Shown here: one piece after another, positions 51,450 to 61,378 of the stretch | How positions within the stretch are numbered: position 1 is the first letter of the stretch | Layout: each line of letters starts with the position of its first letter | Source: Nothopassalora personata | Lineage: Eukaryota; Ascomycota; Dothideomycetes; Mycosphaerellales; Mycosphaerellaceae | Direction of reading: 5' to 3' | Assembly: GCA_033816765.1 (NCBI GenBank) | Contig: CM066287.1 | Span: 7,626,001-7,690,000 of the forward strand | DNA: 64,000 nucleotides | The notes under the pieces: generated by a model | What the model was told of the DNA's origin: nothing | Databases searched by the model: none | The model's input: only the letters and a program-made list of their open reading frames with translations | Program-made: the position numbers and the translations under genes

Positions 51450-54275
51450 ACCTACCCTTCTATTTCCTGACGCTTTTAATAGTTCTTAAAGAGTCTTATA
51501 CCTATCCGAGCTAACTAGGGCAGTAAACATAACACTTTTACCTTTACGGCTAGTAATAGTCCCCTCCTATAAACCATTATCGCAGTTACGGGCAGTAAGC
51601 CGCACCTTACGGGCCTACGGACGTCCTAGGATTGTTAGTAAGTTTAGATCCGAGGAGACGAACATGTCCACTTAGTAGTAGACCCTAAATACCTAAACAT
51701 CTAAATTGCCTATAACACCTTTAAACTAGGCCCGCCCTCTAGTACCTCGAAAGGTAAGCTAAGTACTCGACATTACTAGTAACCTAAACCTATAAGCGTT
51801 CCTCTAGCCGATGATATTCACCTCGGAACCCTTATTAATTAGGCACCTAATCCAGTTCTTGTTTATCCTAAACTCCGCTACTACCTAAGGACTAGGGACT
51901 ATAGTAAAGTTATTAAGAATACTAGAGAGCCCGATTTTCTTAACGTCCTTATATAGCTTAGCAGTAGGGACCGCACCCTTAGAGTAAAGTATAGTTAAAT
52001 ACACTCCGACATACTAGGCCTAACTATCTTCGCGGAAGACCTCCTTATTATACTTAGGTTCATCTTTATAGGTAACCACTTATCTAGTGCGAACCTTAGG
52101 GTCCTTTCCTATAAGACGTCGTACTGTAGCGAGCTTCTCCTAAAGAGCGGGGGTGTTAGTAACGCGACTAAAGAGGGCAGCCTCGAACTAGCGACTATAT
52201 CGAAACTAATCTTAGGCGTTTACATTAGGAAACGTTATCTAGAGGATCTAATTAATCTAGTAGATAATACCCTCTTCCTTTATAACCGGGCTATTACTAG
52301 CTAAACTATATTATCGGACGTAGTTGTTAATCCTTATAGTCTTAGCATTCTATATACGCTTCCTTTATGCGAAGGGGGCGTTCACGGGACTAATAGGCAT
52401 ATCCTTAGGCAGTCCTTTATTAGTATCGTTCCCTAGTCTATTTACTTAGGCATTATTTCCCCTTCCTAGGATTACCCCAGATTCGGCTAATAATTGAGTT
52501 TTGCTTATTTAAGCACTAACTTTATTAATTATTTCAACCTTCTACTAGTTAATCTTAGCTTACCGGATCTCCTGTTCTAATTGTAGGCGAACTTTCTTAG
52601 TAGCCTTAGCTCGGGCTCGTAGATCCTAGGCTAAGGACCGGATCCTCGGGTACGGATTCTTTAGAATGCCTACGGGTGCCTTCCCTTTCAATTTGTTAGA
52701 CTACATAGGATAGGTAGATACCTCGTTAAGTTCGCCTAAGTCGATCGCCTACTCCGCTTCACTTTCTCCGAATGAGACCTAATATGTCCTAGTAGCCTTC
52801 TCCGTTTAGCTAGACCGTACGTTCTAAGGGCTATACTCTATTAAATGCCTAAAGTTAGGAGGGGGCTTAGAATAATTAGGAGGCGTAACCTTAGTTACCC
52901 TAGTATAGTCCCTACCTATCTATTGCTTACGCAGTACGGGAATCTCATACTAGTTATTAAACTCGATCGGTCTATAATGTTCTTCGAGTAGAGGGAGTAT
53001 ATAGAGCAGTTTCGGTTTACTATAGTCCCTCCGAAAGTTAAACTTAGTAGGACGTAGATCGCCTTCTTTCCCTAGATACTACTAGTTATTCGGGGCGAGG
53101 TATACGTAGCCCCGGGATATTAAGGATCTTATCGCCCTACAATTGCTAGCCTAGTACTTCGAACTGCTACAGTTGTAGTAACAACTATCTATCGCTTTAG
53201 ACTGTTCGCGATTCTGCGATAGGGGACGCTACATTACGTAAACCTATAGTTTAGTGTCTAGGTCGTGCCTCTCCGGTTATATAGAGCGTTAATTCTCGCT
53301 CGGGTAGAAGGCACCCGCGTCCGCGACGCGACCGCGCTAGTATGTACGTATGCTCATTTTAGCTACCTTCTAGATTAGGTCATTATTAATAACAGTCCTA
53401 GAAGTGGCCTTCTTAAGCGTGTTAATCTTAGGCTTAAGGCGCGGCATTTACTTTACGACTAAGCGGTATAGCTAAGATAAAGTAAGAGGGAAATCTATAT
53501 ATATAGCTTTCCATCCCTCCTTACTATCTACGATGCTAGTAGCTTCATCGAGGATCCTCTAAAAGTCCCTAAACTTCTTAGATTGCTTTAGGTAAAGCCC
53601 GTAAGCCTTATAGACCGCTTTCACGACAGCCTCTAGCAATCCCTAAAGGAGAAGGCGACTCCGGGAGCTATTATCTAAATCCTTAGGTTCAATTAGGTCA
53701 CTTAAGGATATAAATAGGCGGATAAATTCCTTCACATCTTATTCTTTAGGCCTCTTGCCTTACTACGCCCTAACAATCTCCTTAAGATATTCCCGACTCC
53801 CTAATATCGAGTAGGCGTTAAACCTTAAGAACTCTAATAAGAACGCCCTCCTAAAACGTGCCTTGTTAGTAAGCTACCTAGGTAGCCTTATAACTACGCG
53901 CCGGATAGTAGTTTCGCAATTGCGCTTAAACCTACCCTAGAAATCATCCTTCTTAATAGATGCCCGAGGCGGATACTAGTCTATTAGGTCGCTAAACCGC
54001 TCCTAGAACTTAGTAGCATTAGTACTATTAAAGAACGGATTCTTAGCACCTCCTAGAGGTAGAAAGCGAGGGCTAGCGTTTTCTATTGCTACTACTAATC
54101 GTCTAAAGAGGGCAGTTATAGCATCTATTCTAATTGTGCTGTTCGTTCCTATACCTATACCTAATTTAGCGGCGCTAGTTCCGCTTCTCCCTTCTTTACT
54201 AGATTTAGGTGTTTCCCCTTCCTCCGATTCCTCTATCCCCTTATAAGGGATAGAATCCCTATAGACCCCTTCCAT
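51450..54275 (-). pseudogene. E gag (and possibly protease), RIP-killed
   Basis: From an ATG at 54275 (MEGVYRDSIPYKG) the first 90 codons are open: an acidic, Ser-rich N-terminus, then SPRFLPLGG. Capsid-like helices follow (FRRAFLLEFLRF and neighbours, about 53850). A zinc-knuckle block near 53110-53210 reads CYYNCSSSKY followed by NCRA, with mutated ligands. 51450-52400 is still minus-strand coding by appearance, but I cannot recognise a protease motif in it. Confidence 0.7.
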
Positions 54276-54475
54276 TTTCGTAGGGTTTATAGGCTGTTCG
54301 TAGCCTCTACCTATGTCGGCAAAGGTGCTAAGTTTTTCTAGTGATGTAGCCGTATCTATTGTTACGTAGTACTTGCTTTAGAATGTACTAATACTAGTTG
54401 TTACTTAATAGGACCTTATAACCGTAATTGTTACTAAATACCTTAGACCTTGAGTGTTTTCGACCTTAGTCGACC

Positions 54476-54595
54476 TTGACAGTAAACCTTAACCGTGAAC
54501 CTTAACCTTAAACCTTAACCTTGAACCTTAACCTTAAGTAATAACCTTAACCGTGAACCTTAGACCTTAAACCGTAATTTTAACCTTACAAACTA
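54476..54595. repeat. Degenerate AACCTT tandem repeat in E leader
   Basis: Around fifteen imperfect copies of AACCTT/AACCGTG in the presumed 5' leader of E gag. It is not the TTAGGG telomere unit. Confidence 0.85.
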
Positions 54596-54654
54596 GATAC
54601 TAATACGCTACCGGGTGTACACTTAATACCCCCCCTTATTAACTACTAAAATAA

Positions 54655-55043
54655 TGTCTACTAACTACCCTATATAGGCCTGTTCGAGTTATAGTAGTGT
54701 GGAGCGGCGCTTATGTAAGTAGAGGTATTTACCGGTCCCGGGACCGTGAAATCAGGTCACGTGACGAGCAGCGCAGTAGCTAGATAAAACAAGAGGATTA
54801 GCGGACCTAAACCCCTATACCCTCTACTCGAGAGGTATGAATTGAATTGTTACCTTAATGCTACGCTTACAATGCTCTACTACGCAGTATATATCTTAAT
54901 AGCTATACTAGGTCCCGCTAGCTCACCTAAATGTCTAATTAAACCTAAATGAAATTGGGGCAAGTTAGACCTAAGGAACCCCCCCTCTAAACCTAAGGTC
55001 AACACAACTAAACCTAAGGTTAACACAACTAATTAGTCGTTAA
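54655..55043 (-). repeat. 5' LTR of E (about 389 bp)
   Basis: Matches 43180-43545, with one internal 22-bp tandem duplication (AACACAACTAAACCTAAGGT, near 55000). Holds palindrome copy 4 at 54727-54752 (core CCGGTCCCGGGACCGT). Confidence 0.88.
54727..54752. repeat. 26-bp palindrome, copy 4 (5' LTR of E)
   Basis: Same core as the other three copies, with one mismatch in the right arm. Confidence 0.88.
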
Positions 55044-55699
55044 TAGTACAACCTAGTTAGTTAGCTAGTCGGTCGAGTATAACCTAGCTAGCCGACCGCT
55101 CGACTACTTGTCTCAACTGCTTATCTAGCTAGGTCCTTCTACGTTACCCGTAACGGACCGTAATAAGACCGTCTAGCCTAGGTAGTAGCTATAGCTCGCC
55201 GTAGGATTAATAGCGCCTCGCCTTTGAGGTCTAATACGCTCTATAGATTCTAATATACTCCCTTACATTCTTACTAAGTAATTCCTACTAGTAATAACGT
55301 TATAGTAGCTCTTTAGTCTTTACCTTACTAAAGTACCCTACTAGTAGGTCGTTATAATATATATAGAGTAGCTATACTCTTACTACGTAATCTTTAAGTA
55401 CTATAATTGCGTTTCTACGATAGACTAACCCGTCTTTTATATACTAGTCCTTAGCGTCCCCTTCGCTAGGCGCCTACGATTCGTATATAGCGTACCTATC
55501 GTCTCTCCCCTATACGATTTTTATTAGTAGTGTAAGTACTATACCTAGGCCGCCTTATATTATTATAGCGTATACTCTTACTAGTAGCAATCGGGTCCCC
55601 TACGGCTCGTAGGCTCCTACTACCGTTATCGTCGCCTTATCCTATATCTACTCGTAGGTAGCGGTTACGAGCCTTACCGTAGGCTCGTCCTCTCTTAAT

Positions 55700-57650
55700 A
55701 GGGATTCCTTCTAGAAAGATAGCTTACTTTATAGCGTAGGAAGCAAGTTCGACGTCTACTACGCTACGCGTACGTAGTTACTACGTCGCGATAGCGTATC
55801 GGCTAGGTTACTCTTCCCCGACCTATACTCTACTACGAAGTCGAAAGATTATAGAAACGTCGCCTATTAAGCTTACCTCCTATTTAGCTACTTTACTATT
55901 ATACAACCCTATAGATTTGTATAGTCGACTAGTACCTAAACTGTATACGATACGCCTTCGAGGTACGGTCGCTAATACTTAAATGCCTCTACTACTACTA
56001 GTAGCTCCTAGTTATAGGTCTTATAATTATACTCGGTAGGTATTATCTTACGAGAGTAGAAGGTAATTAGATACTACTTAGTCCTAAATAATTAAGAGAT
56101 AATGCCTATAATCGCAAAACCTAAGGTATCCGTTTTAACCCTCGTACGTAACGAAGGATCGAAGTGCCTTAGGATAGGTACTCCGGGGAACCTAGCTTTT
56201 AGCCGTTAGAACGCTTACTCCTTATAAGCGGACTATATAAGGGGCCCTTACTTCTTACTATTCTTACATCCCTTTAGTAGGTCTATTAATAGCTTCGTAA
56301 TCCTCGAGTACCCTTTAATAAAACGCCTTATAGAAGTTATAGAATCCTAGGAAGGATTAACCCTTATAAAAACTCGTAGGCGTAGGCTATTCCTTAATTA
56401 CGGCTACCCTACTCCTATCTATTAATACGCCTACGACGCTTACGATAAATCCTAGGAACTTAGTACTCTCCTAGAAGAAGCTATACTTCTTTAGGTTCGT
56501 AAATAGGGCGAACTTCCGTAGCCTCTCTAGTACCGCGCGTACGGCTCGTACGTGCTCCTTACGCGTTAAGCTATAGATAAGGATGTTATCTAGGTAGACT
56601 ACGTAGATATTATCTACTAACCTAGTAAGGGCCTTATTAATGTACCCCTCAAAGGTAGCTAGTACGTTAGTTAACCTAAAAGGCATAACTAAGTACTCGT
56701 AGTAACCGTATTGCGTACGAAACGTAGTCTTCTACTCGTCTCCTCGCTTAATAGGGATACGGTAGTAGGTATCCTATAGGTCGATTATAGTAAAGAGCCT
56801 TATACCCTATAGCCTATCTAAGGTCTTACTAATTAGGGATAGTAGATATTAGTTCTTTACTATAATCTTATTTAGGCCTCTATAATCTATATAGAGCCTA
56901 AGAGTACTATTCTTCTTTAGTACGAATAGGATAGGCGTACCCGCCTCGCTTACGGATCGCCTAATCTACCCTTTCTCTATTGCTTACGTAAGATACTCCT
57001 TTAAGGCTTCTAGCTTAGTTAAGGACTAGTAGTACAGCGGCTTAAAAGGGGGTTTCTTTCCTTTAACGAGATTAATCGTATACTTAAACCCGTCGGGCAT
57101 CTTACGCTTTGCCTACTTATTAGGTGCGTATATATCTCGGAAGTCTATAAATTCTTTAGGCTACGAGGGACTCTCTCCTTCGGATACTACTATAGTAATA
57201 ACCTAAATACTTATCGTATAAACCTACTTTAAGCTCTCGAGATCCTTAAGGAACTCGCGTACGTTACGCTACTAAATCGTAGGCGTCTCTATACCGTAGT
57301 ACTACTAGTTATCCTTATCGGCCTTTACTATCCGATTACGATGCCGCTAGGGTCTACCTAAAATAACTAACGGCCTACCTATAGGCGCTACATAGTAGAT
57401 AGCGTCGCTTACGCGCTCTACTCCTACATCGTTAGCTAGTCGTACGCGAACCGTATAGGCGCCGTAGTAATGCCCCTAGTCCTACGTATACGACTCTAGA
57501 TTTAGAAGCTTTATACTACTAATAGGCTATATCTAGTGTCGGAGTACATACTCGTACGACACTAAGCTTAAATCTATACCGTTATCTAGAAGAAACGTAG
57601 CCTCGCGAAAGCCCTTACGCGTCTCGACGGCGCCTCGTAAGTAACGCGCT
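55700..57650 (-). pseudogene. C2 pol fragment (PR-RT-RH), RIP-killed
   Basis: The open part 56686-56471 reads MPFRLTNVLATF, then NIYVVYLDNILIYSLTR, the LPFGLxNAPATF and YLDDILIYS blocks with RIP changes. RNase H near 55990-55860 reads YLEGVSYTVQVLVDYTNL. Stops elsewhere are TAG/TAA. Confidence 0.85.
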
Positions 57651-57659
57651 AGACTCGTA

Positions 57660-58960
57660 TCGACTTACCTTAAGGGGTCTATATAGAAACTCGGACTTAG
57701 GAGCGACCCTTACCTAGTTATCTACCTTTTCCCTATTTACCCTTCTTAGTTAAAGCCTCGATAGTTTCTAGCCTACGAACCGCTTACGTGTTACGGTTCT
57801 TCTATAGGTATCTATTTTGGCACTCCGTCTTATAGTAACCCTTCTTACCGTAGCTATAGTACTCTACCTTCGACTTCTAGCTAGTTAAAGACGAGCTACC
57901 GGCGTCTCGCTACTAACTCGTACCCGAGGCGCCCGGTACTTAACTCTACTTCTATTACTTTAGGCGGTCGGCCCGCTTATATACGTCCTTAGCTTCGCGC
58001 TTACGACGTATATACTACCTACGGTCGTACCCTCCGCTACTACCTCGGCGCTCGGTACTTTCGATACGCGAGGCTAGGACTACTAGGTCTTCTCTAGTCG
58101 TAGGAATATTATAGTAGCTAACGATAGCGGACCGTAAGCGAGGCGTAAGCTTCGCTAGTAGGTACCGTATACGCTACGCTTCCGAGTAGTTACCTAACTA
58201 GTCCTCTATAATATCTAGCTTAGTCGTAAACTATCGTACTATCTAGTTATCCTTCTATTTCGTAACCTCGTACTCTAATATAATATTAAGTACGCGATTT
58301 ATAGGATTGCCGTATACGTCTCGATAGAACTCCTTAAAGTCCTAGTATATATATCCTATAAGGTTAACGGCGCTATAGTTAGTATACTATCGCTCGCTCG
58401 CCTCTCTGCTAAGGTATATAACCCTATATAGGATCTTTAATTCGTCTATCGCGTATATAGTACCTAAGAGGGCGAAGATAAGTAAGAGCTCCCGAAGGAA
58501 TACCCTTACCTTCCTTATCGAATCCCCTCTAAAAGGCGTCGGCTCTTTTAGACGCGGTCGCGTCGTATGCGCTACGGCCGCGCCTCGTACTATAATATTA
58601 TCGTTAGTAGTTATAGAGATAGAGGTAGGGGTTATAGTAGGGAGGTAATCTTCTCTCCTTCCTTCTATACGCTCTAGAGGCGGTACGCTTATAGCGCGTA
58701 AGATCTCTAGCCGCTCGATCTCTAGCTATATCTCTTACTCTTTAATCTTAGCCCGTAAGGCCTCTCTTCTCGTAACTAAGGCTATACGACGCGCCTACTA
58801 CTATGCTCTAGGGCTTAGGGGGGCGTAGGCGACTCGCCGTCGTACGCGTCGCGGTCGGGCTCTATAGCGTATATAGATTATAATAAGAGGAAGCTTTAGA
58901 ACTATAAGGACCGTAAGGCTATAAGGGGATGTCGCAATATATAGTACGCCTACGATCTTC
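57660..58960 (-). pseudogene. C2 gag, RIP-killed
   Basis: The zinc knuckle near 57830-57870 reads YYSYGKKGYYK, which is CX2CX4H with Cys and His turned to Tyr. Basic N-terminal regions run from about 58960. It aligns with C1 gag on both sides of B1. Confidence 0.8.
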
Positions 58961-58969
58961 TAATCGTAG

Positions 58970-59100
58970 ATAAACTAAAGCTTACTTTCTTCTATAGACG
59001 CTATACGCGTCTCCTAGTATATATATACGTATTACGTACGGTATACTAAGCCGGGTATAGCCGTATTATATATAAGGGTTAGCTATAGGCTGCCCTTACA
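58970..59100 (-). repeat. 5' LTR of C2
   Basis: On the minus strand it starts TGTAAGGGCAGCCTATAGC. The right end at 59100 is clear; the inner end is approximate. Confidence 0.7.
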
Positions 59101-59181
59101 ACTTCTTATTAGCCCGAGAATTAGCCTAATTAAGCTTATCTTCTTAACTTATAATATTATTAGGTTATACTAAACCTAATA
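59101..59181 (+). repeat. B-family LTR fragment (last 81 bp, U5)
   Basis: ACTTCTTATTAGCCCGAGAA to CTAAACCTAATA equals the end of the B2 LTR. It abuts the outer edge of the C2 LTR with no bases between. Confidence 0.8.
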
Positions 59182-59335
59182 TAGCTAAATACTTATCTAT
59201 AGCCTTTTTATTTCTAGTAATCTTTAGTCTTAGATAGATATATATAATATACTACTAGCTTATTAAGATACCTTATATATAAGCCTAAAATAAGTAAATA
59301 ATTTAACTAAATAATTAGCTTATTATAACGTAATA
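59182..59335. repeat. AT-rich RIP-degraded DNA
   Basis: No gene. A unit of about 65 bp at 59265-59335 (TAAGTAAATAATTTAACTAA) recurs right of the solo LTR at about 59612-59680. Confidence 0.55.
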
Positions 59336-59601
59336 TGTTGAGAATATGCAGGTCATCGGGTCAAAGAGGTTGGGGTCTACCGGACCCCAACATGTGGTTG
59401 CCCCGCAACAGGATTACGTGGCTGGGTGACGTGGCTGGATCAGGGGTATAAGACTCATCCGAACAGATGAGTCTGCCTCTTATCCTTTACATCTACATCC
59501 GCGATACTTGTTCATAGAAACACGCTATCCCATTGGGTCCTTCTTCATCCTAAGGCAAGATTCCATCTTCCAGTGGCTGCGCAACTCGTACCTGTTCAAG
59601 A
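59336..59601. mobile_element. Solo LTR, not RIP-mutated (266 bp)
   Basis: An abrupt island of normal composition starting TGTTGAGAATATGCAGG and ending CGTACCTGTTCAAGA, flanked by TAATA at 59331-59335 and 59602-59606. The ends TGTTGA and TCAAGA are imperfect inverted repeats. The size and ends suggest a copia-type LTR. It contains GGGGTATAAGACTC, a possible TATA box, at about 59446. Confidence 0.65.
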
Positions 59602-59998
59602 TAATATAAAATACCTAATATATAAGTCTAAATTAAGTAAATGCTTTAACTAACTAATTAATCTACTATAACGCGATACTAGATAATAAAGCCTATAGCT
59701 ATAAATCTTTTTAAAAAGATACCTACTAAAAGTTTAAGTGTCTAACCTATTTTAAACTTAAGTAATCTAGCTATAGTTAGGTAGCTTAGCTTAGCTTAGC
59801 TTAGTTTAGTTTAGTTAATAAAAATACTTAGTATTGGATCTATACTATATTAGTAGACCGGTAAATTACGATAGTAGATTTATTCTCCTTAGTAAGTACA
59901 ATTAGAAATAGATTATACCTTATTACTAGGACTATAGATAGCCCCTAATCTTAGTTATACTTCTACAATTTGATTAGCTCTCTAGCACTTTAAATGCG
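59602..59998. repeat. AT-rich RIP-degraded DNA, short TAGCT array
   Basis: No gene. (TAGCT/TTAGT)n at about 59788-59815. Ends sharply near 59998, where normal composition begins. Confidence 0.6.
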
Positions 59999-60308
59999 TA
60001 TGCCCGCACGCTAGCGACGGCTAAGAGCATCTATGTTCCCTGTAGCCGCAGGGGCCCACGGGAGGAGGGGCCGGAAGGGGGGAGGGAGGATCTCGTAGGA
60101 GGACCCTGGGGGAACGGTATCCACCATTTGATAGTATTCTATATACATTTTGATAGCATTTGATCGATTATTTAGATTTGAGGCTGCCCGTACTCGAAAT
60201 TGAGGGCTGCCCATAGACCCAGCGGTGACTTGTCGGCAGTGTGCTCGTTTCATAGTGACACCGCTGAGCACAGCCCACTGCACGAGCGCGGTATTAATCG
60301 TTTCGACC

Positions 60309-60317
60309 TATATAAAG
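60309..60317 (+). promoter_or_regulatory. TATA box of the small secreted protein gene
   Basis: TATATAAAG, 46 bp before the ATG at 60363. Confidence 0.6.
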
Positions 60318-60362
60318 GATCCTTACGTTTGCAAAGCAGCGAATGGTTAATTTATATTCAAC

Positions 60363-60686
60363 ATGCATGCCTTGCTCGCAATAGTGGCTTTTCTCGCTAC
60401 TGCTGACGCCAATTCCTGGAACGTAAGCCCCTGCACGCGTGTAGGCGAAACCGATACGTGCAACGCCACAGGATATCCAATTAGCTGGCACGTACGTTGA
60501 CCATTACCGAGCAGCGGAAACAGTAGTGAACAGTGAGCAGTGTCCAAATGCTACTGACTACCCAACATTGAAGCCCGGTGCTCCTTGCTCGCCTTTGGAT
60601 GGCCTAGGCATCGAATTCTGTGTAAGTCAATGGGGCGTTGGAGAATGACTTAGTTGCTGACTTGCTCGACACAGTGCTATACATGA
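60363..60686 (+). CDS. Small secreted cysteine-rich protein (effector candidate)
   Basis: Three exons, 60363-60491, 60541-60621 and 60675-60686, 73 residues. The introns are 49 nt (GTACGT...CAG) and 53 nt (GTAAGT, branch CTGAC, CAG); frames join without loss. The start MHALLAIVAFLATADA is a signal peptide, cleaved near residue 16. The mature protein of about 57 residues has six Cys (24, 33, 44, 59, 70, 71), enough for three disulphides, and two N-glycosylation sequons (NAT). There is a TATA box at a suitable distance. It is the first gene beyond 60 kb of RIP-mutated transposons, a setting typical of fungal effectors. No family recognised. The gene model is inferred from splice signals and has no transcript support. 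Confidence 0.6.
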
Positions 60687-61378
60687 AGCCAGCTCAATTG
60701 GCGAATTCGTTCGCCATCTTCGAGAACATCGCCATGGTGTCTATTGGCTTGGTGGGCTTGTCGGGTGAACTGTCGTCCTTTGCAGATCTATTTGCTCAAG
60801 TGTGCTGCTGAATTCATGGACGCCATAGGATCGCGTCGGCACCTCTAGGGATCCAATACCAATCAAATAGTCTTCTTGTACTCTTGTTCGCCCCTGTAGA
60901 CAATCCCTTAGTTCGGCCGAAGGGCGAATCCAAAGAACGACCTTGGGCTGGTCCAGAAAATGGACATCTCAGTCCAAGGTGATCCGTTTCAAGATTATAA
61001 GCGTCGGGAGTATCGTGTTTTTGACTCAGTAAGTCGTAAGTCGCATGTAGCCATTGCCTTTCATGGCGCAGTACGTCGATAGTCGTTGCGAAGGCACATC
61101 TCGACGTTCTTTCTGTGCCAATCCATGATGCGGATTCTCGTCCTTCGTGAGGACCTCAGAGTCGTTATTCGTACGGTTTAAGCATAAACAGCGATCATGA
61201 CAAGATGATGCGGGAGGTGGAATCGAAAGCTATGAAGTCGCATTGAAACAAGCCAAGCATCTCAGCCGCAATTCCGGGTCCTATCTCAGAACACGTCACT
61301 TCGTCTTTGTGCAACACCTTCCAGTTCCTGCTATCACCGCCTGCTAGCAATCATCCGAGCTCAATATCGCTCTGTACC
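60687..61378. other. Intergenic, no feature recognised
   Basis: Normal composition between two convergent genes. It should hold both 3' UTRs. No long ORF, repeat or tRNA was found. Confidence 0.5.

Larger units (their letters stand above)
43180..55043 (-). mobile_element. Ty3/gypsy-like element E (11.9 kb, RIP-degraded)
   Basis: Two direct repeats (43180-43545, 54655-55043) starting TGTCTACTAAC bound the element. On the minus strand from the right: gag (from 54275) with a zinc knuckle, a pol frame (about 51300-47700) with RT, RNase H and integrase of a different lineage from B, C and D, and a third long ORF region at 43840-47100. A 26-bp palindrome recurs in both LTRs and at both ORF junctions. 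Flanks AGTAA and AGTAC (or TAGTAA/TAGTAC) are probably the mutated target duplication. Confidence 0.82.
55044..59100 (-). mobile_element. Gypsy element C2 (RIP-degraded, left part missing)
   Basis: From right to left: LTR about 58970-59100, gag 58960-57660, protease/RT/RNase H 57650-55700, and a linker to 55044, where element E begins. Most of integrase, the chromodomain and the 3' LTR are absent. 57660-59100 matches C1. The surviving frame 56471-56686 is RT. Confidence 0.82.

Noticed and set aside
54476..54595. Possible interstitial telomere repeat
   Set aside because: The unit is AACCTT/AACCGTG and degenerate, not CCCTAA/TTAGGG, and it sits in the leader of element E.
60011..60283. 90-codon minus-strand frame at the edge of the normal DNA
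   Set aside because: Low-complexity Pro/Ser composition, no domain, and it overlaps the likely promoter of the small secreted protein gene.
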